From an uncultured Ulvibacter sp. (lineage in GTDB: Bacteria; Bacteroidota; Bacteroidia; Flavobacteriales; Flavobacteriaceae), in the NCBI GenBank assembly GCA_938041335.1, contig CALIAF010000018.1, positions 1 to 35,352 of the forward strand: a DNA stretch of 35,352 bases, in the 5' to 3' direction. A model generated the notes under the pieces. It searched no databases and was not told where the DNA came from. It saw nothing but the letters and a program-made list of their open reading frames with translations. The number at the start of each line of letters is the position of its first letter. Position 1 is the first letter of the stretch. Shown piece after piece: positions 14,667 through 21,886 of the stretch. The translations under genes and the position numbers were made by a program.

Positions 14667-15476
14667 TTACATTAATTGTCTTATAAACTCCGTGGCACTC
14701 TTTCCCGGATTCTCCGTTTTCATAAATCGCTCGCCTATTAAAAATCCTTTAAATCCATACGGTTGTAATTCTTTTATCGCTTCTATATTACTAATGCCAC
14801 TTTCTGAAACTTTTATATAGCTATCTGGAATTAATTTTGATAATGCTTTACTTGCCTCTAGAGATACTTCAAAAGTTTTAAGATTTCTGTTGTTTACTCC
14901 TAATAAATCTACAGAAGGGTGCAATGATTTTTTAAGTTCATATTCATTATGAATTTCTAAGAGTACATCCATTCCTAACTCCTTTGCTAGAGCAGCATAT
15001 TCTTGCAGTTGACTTTCATCAAGACATGCTGCGATTAATAAAATAGCATCTGCGCCGTAGGCTTTTGCTTCATAAATTTGATAGGAATCAATGATAAACT
15101 CTTTGCGTAATAATGGGATCTGTACACAAGCTCTTGCGAGTAATAAATCATCTAATGAGCCACCAAAAAACTTGGTATCTGTCAATACTGAAATTGCACT
15201 CACGCCAGCTGTTTCATATCCTTTTACCACTTCAGGCAATAAAATATTCTCATTGATAACAGACTTGCTGGGGGAGCGCCTTTTGTGCTCTGCAATGATC
15301 CCCGAACCTTCTGACACACTTTTTGCCATAGAAAAACACGTTCTATCAAACAAAGTAGATTGCTTCAGTACCGAAACAGGAAACGCTGCCTTTCTTGCAG
15401 CTACTTCTAGCTTTTTATAGGTTGTTATTTTATTTAAAATTGTCAAATTGTTTAGTTTTTTATTTTCACTACTCAC
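14667..15476 (-). CDS. trpC: Indole-3-glycerol phosphate synthase
   Basis: 269 residues if it starts at the GTG at 15476, which lies inside a heptanucleotide repeat. A TTG at 15446 would give a start closer to the family norm (TILNKITTYKKLEVAARK), ten residues later; no ATG fits. The enzyme closes CdRP to indole-3-glycerol phosphate. IIAEHKRRSPSKSVI holds the first active-site Lys, LLRKEFIIDSYQIYEA the catalytic Lys, and LLGVNNRNLKTFEV and SESGISN the phosphate-binding parts. Separate from TrpF, as is usual in Bacteroidota. Confidence 0.96.
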   Translation of the reverse strand: MSSENKKLNNLTILNKITTYKKLEVAARKAAFPVSVLKQSTLFDRTCFSMAKSVSEGSGIIAEHKRRSPSKSVINENILLPEVVKGYETAGVSAISVLTDTKFFGGSLDDLLLARACVQIPLLRKEFIIDSYQIYEAKAYGADAILLIAACLDESQLQEYAALAKELGMDVLLEIHNEYELKKSLHPSVDLLGVNNRNLKTFEVSLEASKALSKLIPDSYIKVSESGISNIEAIKELQPYGFKGFLIGERFMKTENPGKSATEFIRQLM

Positions 15477-15535
15477 TACTCACTACTCACTACTCACTAC
15501 TCACTACTCACTACTCACTACTCACTACTCACTAC
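15466..15535. repeat. Perfect 10 x 7-nt tandem repeat at the trpD/trpC junction
   Basis: The unit TCACTAC repeats exactly ten times (70 bases), from 15466 to the base before the trpD stop codon at 15536. On the operon strand the unit is GTAGTGA. Because 7 is not a multiple of 3, all frames meet TAG or TGA within 21 bases. It supplies the only GTG start for trpC. Confidence 0.95.
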
Positions 15536-16528
15536 TTAATTACTCAAATCTCTTATTTTGTTCAAAGCATTCAATCCTTTTCCACTCATCAAGCTTTCTT
15601 TTGCTTTGTCAAACCCTTCTTGGATGGTGCATCCAGTAACCGTTGAGATTGCCAGGCCTGCATTTGCGCAGACTACATTATTTTGTGGCTCGGTTCCACT
15701 ACCGCTTAATATTTCAGAAAAAATGGTTGCAGATTCAACTACGGTTGCTCCTCCATAAATATCACTTTGTGCAATCTTTTTAACTCCAAAACGCTCTGGG
15801 GTCAATACTGTTTCTGTCTCTCGGCTAATCATTTTAGCGGGTCCTGTTAAACTCACCTCGTCATACCCATCCATTGCGTGGAGAACGGCAAAATTCTTTT
15901 CTCCCTTTTGATAGAGATACCCATACATTCTGGCCAACTCTAAGTTGAAAACCCCAACTAACTGATTTTTAGGAAATGCAGGATTTACCATTGGCCCTAA
16001 CATATTAAAGAATGTTTTTACGCCTAATTCGCGGCGAATGGGTGCTACATTTTTCATCGCTGGATGAAATAAGGGAGCGTGTAAAACACAAATTCCTGCT
16101 TCGTCTAAACAGCGTTTATGATGGTCATTGTCATTGCTAAATGTAATGCCTAATTGCTCCATCACGTTGCTGCTTCCGCTAATTGATGATACCCCGTAAT
16201 TACCGTGCTTAGTTACATGAACTCCTGCGCCTGCCGTAACGAAAGAGGCAAGTGTGCTAATATTAAACGTGTTTTTTCCGTCCCCGCCAGTACCACATAA
16301 ATCTATCGTGTTATAATCGCTCACATCTACTCTAATACAGAGCTCTAACAGGGCATCTCGAAAACCTTCCAGTTCTTCAATACCAATACTACGCATCATA
16401 TACACCGTCATAAAGGCCGCAATCTGGCTCTGGTTGTATTTCCCTTCGGAAATGTTAACCAAAACTTCTCTCGCTTGCACTTTTGAGAGTTGCTCGTGGT
16501 TGATTAATTTATTTAGTATTTGTTTCAT
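15536..16528 (-). CDS. trpD: Anthranilate phosphoribosyltransferase
   Basis: 330 residues. It transfers the phosphoribosyl group of PRPP to anthranilate. LCGTGGDGKNTFNIST (about 77-92) is the diphosphate-binding loop. KHGNYGVSSISGSSNVMEQLG carries the anthranilate site, quoted in part: KHGNYGVSS. MLGPMVNPA is also typical. The stop codon abuts the heptanucleotide repeat, and the start is an ATG at 16528, 66 bases after trpG. Not fused to trpG, in contrast to enterobacteria. Confidence 0.97.
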   Translation of the reverse strand: MKQILNKLINHEQLSKVQAREVLVNISEGKYNQSQIAAFMTVYMMRSIGIEELEGFRDALLELCIRVDVSDYNTIDLCGTGGDGKNTFNISTLASFVTAGAGVHVTKHGNYGVSSISGSSNVMEQLGITFSNDNDHHKRCLDEAGICVLHAPLFHPAMKNVAPIRRELGVKTFFNMLGPMVNPAFPKNQLVGVFNLELARMYGYLYQKGEKNFAVLHAMDGYDEVSLTGPAKMISRETETVLTPERFGVKKIAQSDIYGGATVVESATIFSEILSGSGTEPQNNVVCANAGLAISTVTGCTIQEGFDKAKESLMSGKGLNALNKIRDLSN

Positions 16529-16594
16529 ATTTGCCTTTAGCCATTGGCTTTTTTGTAATTATTTTGTCACTCTTTTTAGAAATTTTGCTAACAG

Positions 16595-17161
16595 CTACAT
16601 CTGCACCCAATTCTTAATCATTTCTTTTCCCTTAGGTGTCAATACACTTTCTGGATGAAACTGGACTCCTCTAATATCCAATTCTCTATGTCGCAAAGAC
16701 ATGATTTGACCATTATCATCTAAAGAAGTGATCTCGAGACTTGCAGGGAAATCTTCTTTGTTTACCACCCAACTGTGGTATCTGCCTATTTCTATGGTAT
16801 CACCTAATCCTTTAAACAAAGGTTCATCATCTACTAAAATTTTTGCCTGTGTAGCAACACCATGAAATACCTTTGAGAGATTTGACAATGATCCGCCAAA
16901 AACTTCACCAATTGCCTGTTGTCCTAAACAAACTCCTAATATTGGTTTCTTGCCAGCGTAGGTTTTGATCACCTGCTTAAGCAATCCAGCTTCATCTGGA
17001 ATTCCAGGCCCCGGCGATAATAAAATCTTATCATAGGACGCTAAGTCTTCTATATGAAACTGATCATTACGTAGCACATGAACTTTGCAATCTAGTTCTT
17101 CTAGATAGTGCACTAGATTGTACACAAAACTGTCATAGTTGTCTATTACTATTATTTTCAT
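16595..17161 (-). CDS. trpG: Anthranilate synthase glutamine amidotransferase component
   Basis: 188 residues, a class I glutaminase that feeds ammonia to TrpE. The triad is visible: Cys78 in GVCLGQQAIGE, His169 and Glu171 in FHPESVLTPKG. LLSPGPGIPDEAG is the oxyanion loop. The start overlaps the trpE stop by 4 bases (ATGA), so the two subunits are translationally coupled, as suits a 1:1 complex. PabA could look the same, but the operon position settles it. Confidence 0.97.
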   Translation of the reverse strand: MKIIVIDNYDSFVYNLVHYLEELDCKVHVLRNDQFHIEDLASYDKILLSPGPGIPDEAGLLKQVIKTYAGKKPILGVCLGQQAIGEVFGGSLSNLSKVFHGVATQAKILVDDEPLFKGLGDTIEIGRYHSWVVNKEDFPASLEITSLDDNGQIMSLRHRELDIRGVQFHPESVLTPKGKEMIKNWVQM

Positions 17162-18558
17162 ATTTCTTCTGCTAATTCTAGCGCTTTTTGTAAAGCTCCT
17201 AACTTATTATATACTTCTTGTAATTCTTTTTCTGGATCACTATCATTGACTACTCCAGCACCTGCCTGAAAATGGAGTGTATGATTCTTACTCACAAAAC
17301 TTCTAATGATAATGGCGTGATTAAAATTGCCTTTAAAATCCATAAAACCAATAGCGCCACCGTAGAAATCTCTATTCACGTTTTCGTATTTTTCTAGTAA
17401 TGTCATTGCATTGTGCTTAGGCGCACCACTTAAGGTTCCTGCAGGGAAGGTGTCTGCTACTATTTGCATGGTTGACGTTTCTTTGTTTACCGTGGCAGTA
17501 ACTTTACTAACCAAGTGTATCACATGAGAGAAAAATTGAACCTCCCTGTAGGTTTCTACTTTTACTTTGCTTCCGTGACGGCTTAAATCATTTCTGGCCA
17601 AATCTACAAGCATAACATGTTCGCTATTTTCTTTTTCATCTGCTGAAAGTTGCTTGGCTAGTATCGCATCTTTTTCATCATTACCTGTTCTTTTAAAAGT
17701 GCCTGCAATGGGGTGTATTTCTGCTTGGTCGCCACTAACCACTAGCTGTGCTTCTGGCGAAGATCCAAATATTTTAAAATTTCCGTAGTCAAAATAGAAG
17801 AGGTATGGCGATGGATTTACACTTCGCAAAGCTCTGTACACATTAAACTCATCGCCCGTAAATTGTTGAGAAAAACGCTTGCTAGGTACAATTTGGAAGA
17901 CGTCGCCACGCGCACAATGATCTTTGCATTTAAGCACTAATGCCTTGAAATCTTCGTCTTTTAAGTTTGTAGTTGGTGCTCCATTTTTTGCAAAAGGATA
18001 CTCCGCAAAATTCTTTGAAGTTAAAAGTCTTTCAATCTCTTCAGTGTTGTTATCACTCTCGTAGCAATGTGCAAAAATATAGGCTTCGTTATTAAAGTGA
18101 TTGATGGCAATTACATTTTGATACACGGCATAATATGCATCTGGAATCTCTAAGTCGCCTTTTTTCTTTGATATTTGGATATCTTCAAAATACCGAACCA
18201 TGTCGTACGACATATAGCCAAACAAACCGTTATTTATAAACTTGAATGCTTGCGCGTCATCTGCCTCAAAAGATTCTGAAAATTCTTGGATGATTTTAGG
18301 CACATTTGTCGTCGGCTCAATCTTTAATGTTTCTAGCTTACCATCAGGAAACTTTGTTGAAATTGTTTCGTTTGCAATTTTTATCGAGGCAATAGGATTG
18401 CAGCAGATATAACTAAAGCTGTTGTCGTTTGCGTGATAATCACTACTTTCTAATAACAAACTATTAGGAAATCTATCGCGTAGCCGCAAGTAAACAGACA
18501 CAGGTGTAAGGGTGTCTGCGAGTAGTTTTTTACTGTATGTTTTAAGTTTGTATTTCAT
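17158..18558 (-). CDS. trpE: Anthranilate synthase component I
   Basis: 466 residues from the ATG at 18558. The frame is open nine codons further to a TTG at 18585, but the ATG fits relatives better (KLKTYSKKLLADTLTPVSVY). It makes anthranilate from chorismate. The feedback-inhibition motif LLES (35-38) with Ser49 ten residues on (LLES-x10-S) is intact, so tryptophan should inhibit it. The chorismate-binding half has QIVPSKRFSQQF, PSPYLFYFDYG, HPIAGTFKRTG and LSGAPKHNAM. It is the first structural gene after the attenuator and overlaps trpG by 4 bases. Confidence 0.98.
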   Translation of the reverse strand: MKYKLKTYSKKLLADTLTPVSVYLRLRDRFPNSLLLESSDYHANDNSFSYICCNPIASIKIANETISTKFPDGKLETLKIEPTTNVPKIIQEFSESFEADDAQAFKFINNGLFGYMSYDMVRYFEDIQISKKKGDLEIPDAYYAVYQNVIAINHFNNEAYIFAHCYESDNNTEEIERLLTSKNFAEYPFAKNGAPTTNLKDEDFKALVLKCKDHCARGDVFQIVPSKRFSQQFTGDEFNVYRALRSVNPSPYLFYFDYGNFKIFGSSPEAQLVVSGDQAEIHPIAGTFKRTGNDEKDAILAKQLSADEKENSEHVMLVDLARNDLSRHGSKVKVETYREVQFFSHVIHLVSKVTATVNKETSTMQIVADTFPAGTLSGAPKHNAMTLLEKYENVNRDFYGGAIGFMDFKGNFNHAIIIRSFVSKNHTLHFQAGAGVVNDSDPEKELQEVYNKLGALQKALELAEEI

Positions 18559-18611
18559 AGTACTGTCTGCAAAGGCCGGTGTCAAAATTTATGTTATCCC
18601 TCTTGCGAGAG

Positions 18612-18631
18612 ATTCCTGCCTGGGCAGGAAT
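18612..18631. repeat. 8-4-8 palindrome between the attenuator and trpE
   Basis: ATTCCTGC-CTGG-GCAGGAAT, a perfect 8-bp stem preceded by GAG. It follows the T-run of the trp attenuator directly on the operon strand. Read-through transcripts will carry this second hairpin. Confidence 0.8.
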
Positions 18632-18663
18632 AAAAAAAAGGCTTGTCGTGATGACAAGCCTTT
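18632..18663 (-). terminator. Tryptophan attenuator terminator
   Basis: On the minus strand an 11-bp stem AAAGGCTTGTC / GACAAGCCTTT closes a 5-base loop and is followed by eight T (18639-18632). This is a textbook intrinsic terminator. It lies 37 bases after the trpL stop and 73 bases before the trpE ATG. I could not find a convincing antiterminator pairing by eye. Confidence 0.9.
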
Positions 18664-18700
18664 GGTATATTAAAATACTAAAATAGTGCTTTGCTCACGA

Positions 18701-18748
18701 TTATCGCCGAGAGTTGTTCCACCACCAAGTATGATTGTTTAATTTCAT
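18701..18748 (-). CDS. trpL: trp leader peptide with three tandem Trp codons
   Basis: A 15-residue frame reading MKLNNHTWWWNNSRR then TAA, in the leader of the trp operon. Residues 8-10 are encoded by TGG TGG TGG. When charged tRNA-Trp is scarce, ribosomes should stall here and alter folding of the RNA before the terminator at 18632-18663, letting RNA polymerase reach trpE. The mechanism is known from enterobacteria; the layout here shows it directly. The ATG lies 5 bases after the TAnnTTTG box, so the mRNA should have almost no 5' untranslated region. Confidence 0.88.
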   Translation of the reverse strand: MKLNNHTWWWNNSRR

Positions 18749-18753
18749 TGGTT

Positions 18754-18781
18754 CAAATATATGCATCCCTAGGAGAAACAA
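18754..18781 (-). promoter_or_regulatory. trp operon promoter
   Basis: On the minus strand TATATTTG (18761-18754) is a perfect TAnnTTTG -7 box. A TTG lies upstream at 18781-18779 with a 17-base spacer, inside the 17-23 range known for flavobacteria. Transcription should begin within a few bases of the trpL ATG. Confidence 0.78.
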
Positions 18782-18849
18782 AAATTAAAACTTCGTTAAA
18801 TTTTCATTTCAATATAATTTGGCGCCCTTAAATGAGTTATTTTTATAGG

Positions 18850-19401
18850 ATGAAATATGCTTGGTTTATTTGTATCTTATTAATTGTCAGCTGTAAAGAT
18901 GTTGATAAAGTGCCATCTTCCCTTTGGGATGCACAAGAATATGATGAGACTGAAAAAGATATAACTTCGGAAATAGCATTGAATCAAGATTGGATTAAAA
19001 TTGTTGATTATGAAGGCTTAGCTCCTTTATTGGCAAAACGGAATGACACTACTTATGTTGTTAATTTTTGGGCAACTTGGTGTAGACCTTGTGTGAAAGA
19101 GCTTCCGTATTTTGAAAAAATTAATGAAGACTATAAAGACAGAAACGTTAAGGTGGTCCTTGTGAGTCTTGATTTTCCAGATAAGTTAGAAAAGCAAGTC
19201 ATACCTTATGTACAGAAGAATTTAAAGAGTGAAGTATGGTTACTTGACGATGCAGATGCTAATGGATGGATACCTAAAATTTCGGAAACTTGGAGCGGTG
19301 CGATCCCGGCGACCATTATATATAATAAGAACAAGCGAACGTTTTATGAGCATTCGTTTACTTACGAAGAACTAAAAAAAGAAGTAGAATCTATTTTATA
19401 A
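18850..19401 (+). CDS. TlpA-like thioredoxin-fold lipoprotein
   Basis: 183 residues from the ATG at 18850; an in-frame ATG six codons earlier is less likely because it would spoil the signal. A lipoprotein signal (MKYAWFICILLIVSC, Cys15) is followed by a spacer and a TlpA/ResA-like domain. YVVNFWATWCRPCVKELPYFE carries the redox pair in the motif WCRPC, and IPATIIYN carries the cis-Pro. It should work in the periplasm as a thiol-disulfide oxidoreductase, anchored to a membrane. It is the first of four thiol or sulfur genes in a row, divergent from the trp operon. Confidence 0.92.
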   Translation: MKYAWFICILLIVSCKDVDKVPSSLWDAQEYDETEKDITSEIALNQDWIKIVDYEGLAPLLAKRNDTTYVVNFWATWCRPCVKELPYFEKINEDYKDRNVKVVLVSLDFPDKLEKQVIPYVQKNLKSEVWLLDDADANGWIPKISETWSGAIPATIIYNKNKRTFYEHSFTYEELKKEVESIL

Positions 19402-19442
19402 ATTATTAAAAAAAACAGACCTACTAAAATGGGCATAAAATT

Positions 19443-20126
19443 ATGAAAACAAGTTTTAAATTAATAGCAGTCGCGGCAGTAATGGCCTTAAGTTTCATTA
19501 GCTGTAACGACAAGACAACAGCAAAGGATATTGCAACCGCAGCTGTAGTTGTAAGCGATAAAATTTCAGAAGCAAAACCGATAAACACTAAAGGGTATGG
19601 GATAGGCGATGCCGCAACAGATTTTAAGTTGAAAGATGTAGATGGTAGTATGGTCTCAATGACAGATTACAAAGATGCCAAAGGTTTTATAGTGATTTTT
19701 ACGTGTAATACGTGCCCCTTTGCTGTGGCTAGTGAAGAACGTATCGTGGCATTAGACGCCAAGTATAAAGACTTAGGGTATCCAGTAATTGCAGTAAACC
19801 CAAATGATCCTAATGTACAGCCAGATGACACCTATGAGTTAATGCAGGCAAAAGCAGAAAGCGCTGGTTTTACATTCCCGTACCTGTATGATGCAGATGA
19901 TAAAGTGTACGCGACGTATGGAGCGACAAAAACACCTCACGTGTATTTATTGAAAAATGAAAAGGGGAAGCACATTGTAAAATACATAGGGGCTATAGAT
20001 GACAATGTGCGTAAGGCAAATGCTGTAAAGGATACATTTTTAGCAAATGCTATAGATGAATTATTGGCAGGGAAAGTAGTGAGCTTAAAAGAGACAAAGG
20101 CTATTGGATGCTCGATTAAGGTGTAA
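19443..20126 (+). CDS. Redoxin/thioredoxin-fold lipoprotein
   Basis: 227 residues. A lipoprotein signal (VMALSFISC, Cys21) precedes an AhpC/TSA-like thioredoxin fold: GIGDAATDFKLKDVDGS, then FTCNTCPFAVASEERI with a C-x-x-C pair, and TPHVYLL with the cis-Pro. A further Cys lies near the end in AIGCSIKV and may be part of the reaction. It is likely a periplasmic thiol peroxidase or reductase. It lies 41 bases after the TlpA-like gene and ends at a strong terminator. Confidence 0.9.
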   Translation: MKTSFKLIAVAAVMALSFISCNDKTTAKDIATAAVVVSDKISEAKPINTKGYGIGDAATDFKLKDVDGSMVSMTDYKDAKGFIVIFTCNTCPFAVASEERIVALDAKYKDLGYPVIAVNPNDPNVQPDDTYELMQAKAESAGFTFPYLYDADDKVYATYGATKTPHVYLLKNEKGKHIVKYIGAIDDNVRKANAVKDTFLANAIDELLAGKVVSLKETKAIGCSIKV

Positions 20127-20149
20127 ATTTATGCCGAAACAAAATATTA

Positions 20150-20182
20150 AAAACTGAAAACCGTAACGTTTTCAGTTTTTTT
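20150..20182 (+). terminator. Intrinsic terminator after the redoxin gene
   Basis: A 12-bp stem AAAACTGAAAAC / GTTTTCAGTTTT with a 6-base loop, followed by more T. It separates the two thioredoxin-fold genes from the two rhodanese genes. Confidence 0.85.
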
Positions 20183-20205
20183 ACGTCTATATGTTAGAGT
20201 TTTGT

Positions 20206-20213
20206 TAATTTTG
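20206..20213 (+). promoter_or_regulatory. TAnnTTTG box before the rhodanese genes
   Basis: TAATTTTG matches the -7 consensus and lies 39 bases before the rhodanese ATG at 20253. No TTG is seen at the ideal spacing. It fits with a new transcript after the terminator at 20150-20182. Confidence 0.45.
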
Positions 20214-20252
20214 AGACAATAAAAGGAACAATCCCAAGAATAAATACTTATA

Positions 20253-20564
20253 ATGAGAGACTTAAATCAACAACAATGGCAAGAAGAGCTTGCTAAAGAT
20301 CCAGAGGCAATAATCCTAGATGTGAGAACAGAAGCTGAAGTGGCAGAAGGATACATCCCTAATGCAAAGCATCTAGATATCATGAACGCTGGTACTTTTA
20401 TGCAAGGGGCTAATGAGTTTGACAAGGATAAAACGTACTTTGTGTATTGCAAAGCTGGCGGAAGAAGCGCACAAGCCTGTATGATTATGGAGTCTATTGG
20501 TTTTAAAAACACATACAACCTAATGGGGGGTTTTTCTCAATGGGATGGAAAAACAACAATCTAA
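20253..20564 (+). CDS. Cytoplasmic single-domain rhodanese
   Basis: 103 residues, one rhodanese domain and no signal peptide. ILDVRTEAEVAEGYIPNAKHLD is the usual N-terminal half (quoted in part as ILDVRTEAEV), and the active-site loop is CKAGGRSAQ at about 70, with the sulfur-carrying Cys. It should accept or donate sulfane sulfur. It is followed by its secreted paralogue, which shares one base of the stop codon (TAATG), so the pair is translationally coupled. Confidence 0.93.
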   Translation: MRDLNQQQWQEELAKDPEAIILDVRTEAEVAEGYIPNAKHLDIMNAGTFMQGANEFDKDKTYFVYCKAGGRSAQACMIMESIGFKNTYNLMGGFSQWDGKTTI

Positions 20565-20992
20565 TGAAAAAACTACTACTAATATGTACCGTGATCTTTG
20601 CTGTAACGCTTTTGAGTTGTAAGGATGAATCAAAAATTAATGGGGCAGCAACAGAAACGGTGATGTCTAATATTAAAGTGGTAACTCCACAGGAAGTCTA
20701 CGATGCCTTGCAAGAAGACGCTACGTTGCAATTAATTGATGTACGTACACCAGAAGAATATGGTGTAACTCATTTAAAGTCGTCGCAAAATATTTGTGTA
20801 ACGACTCCAGGTTTTGAAAAGAAAGCCGCAAAACTTGATAAATCTTTACCAGTGTATGTCTACTGTAAAAAAGGAGGAAGAAGTGCGCAAGCAAGTCAAA
20901 TCCTTGCAGATATGGGCTTTACTAAAATCTATGATTTACAAGGCGGTATTACGAATTGGGAATCACAAGAACTAGAAATGGTAAAAGGGTAG
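20564..20992 (+). CDS. Rhodanese lipoprotein
   Basis: 142 residues from the ATG at 20564. A lipoprotein signal (MKKLLLICTVIFAVTLLSC, Cys19) precedes one rhodanese domain (LIDVRTPEEYGVTHL) with the active loop CKKGGRSAQ. The two adjacent rhodaneses thus face the two sides of the inner membrane: one in the cytoplasm, one as a lipoprotein. With the upstream thioredoxins they could pass sulfur or reducing power, but this is inferred from position only. Confidence 0.92.
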   Translation: MKKLLLICTVIFAVTLLSCKDESKINGAATETVMSNIKVVTPQEVYDALQEDATLQLIDVRTPEEYGVTHLKSSQNICVTTPGFEKKAAKLDKSLPVYVYCKKGGRSAQASQILADMGFTKIYDLQGGITNWESQELEMVKG

Positions 20993-21042
20993 TGAGGTTA
21001 AATCGAACTTGAATTTGAGCTCAAAAAATGAATAAAGTGAAA

Positions 21043-21070
21043 AAAACTGTCCTTCTGGGATGGTTTTTTT
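21043..21070 (+). terminator. Intrinsic terminator after the rhodanese lipoprotein
   Basis: AAAACTGTCC / GGATGGTTTT pair over 10 positions, two of them G-T, with a 5-base loop and a following T-run. Confidence 0.75.
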
Positions 21071-21226
21071 TATGATTTCAACTTTCAATTAGGATATCGT
21101 ATTAACTTGTATCAAAAAGGAAGACTATTATTCTCCCTTTTGGAGCGTCGATTTTTTGAAAAAAAAATGGTAGGTTTAATTTCTATATTTAAAACCGCCG
21201 CACAAAAATTTGGTGAAGGCAAAAAA

Positions 21227-21488
21227 ACCATCCGTTCAGATGATCTTTATTGTGTTTGGAATTAGACTTTCGGTAATCGTAACCAGCTCGTTGACTCGGC
21301 TATCGCCTTATCATCTCACTCAAAATTCCTGTTGCGGGTTATATTAAATAAAGAAAGTCATCCCTTAAGATGGCTTATTTTGTTTATAGAATTGGGACTT
21401 TCATTATACGTGACCAGCTCGTTGTTTCGGCTGCGGCCTCAACAACTCACTAAACTAACCCTATTTGCAGGTACTATTAAATAACAAA
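21227..21488 (-). repeat. Two degenerate ~131-nt units downstream of tRNA-Leu
   Basis: Two units lie head to tail. Each shares the core ACCAGCTCGTTG (plus strand, at 21282 and 21413, 131 bases apart) and a terminator-like stem: CCATCC/GGATGG-type at 21227-21248 and AGTCATCC/GGATGGCTT-type at 21356-21376. The second stem is nearly identical to the terminator just after tRNA-Leu. The unit part next to each stem (GAATTGGGACTT) resembles the tRNA-Leu 3' end (GGAATGGGACTT). They may be decayed tRNA-Leu duplications or read-through RNAs; no coding frame persists. Confidence 0.6.
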
Positions 21489-21509
21489 AGCCATCCCTTA
21501 AGATGGCTT
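21489..21509 (-). terminator. Terminator of the tRNA-Leu transcript
   Basis: On the minus strand AAGCCATC / GATGGCTT with loop TTAAGG, followed by TTG and AT-rich sequence, 7 bases after the tRNA-Leu 3' end. Confidence 0.75.
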
Positions 21510-21515
21510 ATTTAG

Positions 21516-21598
21516 TACCCGGAATGGGACTTGAACCCACACGCAACTAGTGCACACGGCCCTCAACCGTGCCTGTCTACCAATTTCAGCACCCGGGT
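21516..21598 (-). tRNA. tRNA-Leu(GAG)
   Basis: 83 bases, class II. Acceptor arms ACCCGGG / TCCGGGT with discriminator A, D stem CTG/CAG, anticodon stem CACGG/CCGTG around loop TTGAGGG (anticodon GAG), a long variable arm, and T arm GTGGG-TTCAAGT-CCCAT. CCA is not encoded. It reads CUC and CUU leucine codons. Confidence 0.95.
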
Positions 21599-21638
21599 AG
21601 ATAGGATTGTTATTTCTGAGTTTGGATATTTCAGAAAC

Positions 21639-21671
21639 AAAAAAAGTTAAACCAAATGGTCTAACTTTTTT
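21639..21671 (-). terminator. Hairpin between tRNA-Lys and tRNA-Leu
   Basis: On the minus strand AAAAAGTTAGACC / GGTTTAACTTTTT with a short loop and T-run after it. It could end part of the tRNA-Lys transcripts before tRNA-Leu. Confidence 0.7.
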
Positions 21672-21672
21672 G

Positions 21673-21745
21673 TGACCAGTCTGGGGCTCGAACCCAGGAC
21701 CACCTCCTTAAAAGGGAGGTGCTCTACCAACTGAGCTAACTGGTC
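21673..21745 (-). tRNA. tRNA-Lys(TTT)
   Basis: 73 bases. Acceptor GACCAGT / ACTGGTC with discriminator A, D arm GCTC-AGTTGGTAGA-GAGC, anticodon stem CCTCC/GGAGG around CTTTTAA (anticodon TTT), T arm CTGGG-TTCGAGC-CCCAG. CCA is not encoded. Confidence 0.96.
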
Positions 21746-21784
21746 ATTACCTGTAGTCTGATAAAATCATTCTCTAGGCGGGTG

Positions 21785-21815
21785 CAAATATACTACCATT
21801 AATAATAAAATTCAA
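21785..21815 (-). promoter_or_regulatory. Promoter of the tRNA-Lys/tRNA-Leu unit
   Basis: Minus-strand TATATTTG at 21792-21785, with TTG at 21815-21813 and a 20-base spacer: a full match to TTG-N17-23-TAnnTTTG, about 40 bases before tRNA-Lys. Confidence 0.8.
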
Positions 21816-21886
21816 AAGGAAAATCAATAAATTTGAAAAAAAATGGCAGCTTTTTCTTTAGCCTTAATAATCAAGTATTTAGTAAT

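Noticed and set aside
15395-15646. Plus-strand frames with SLLTTHY repeats
   Set aside because: They are translations of the heptanucleotide repeat and of antisense trpC and trpD, so not genes.
21833-21886. N-terminal extension of aroK from TTG
   Set aside because: The added residues have no family likeness and the ATG at 21887 gives the standard start MKIVLIGYMG.
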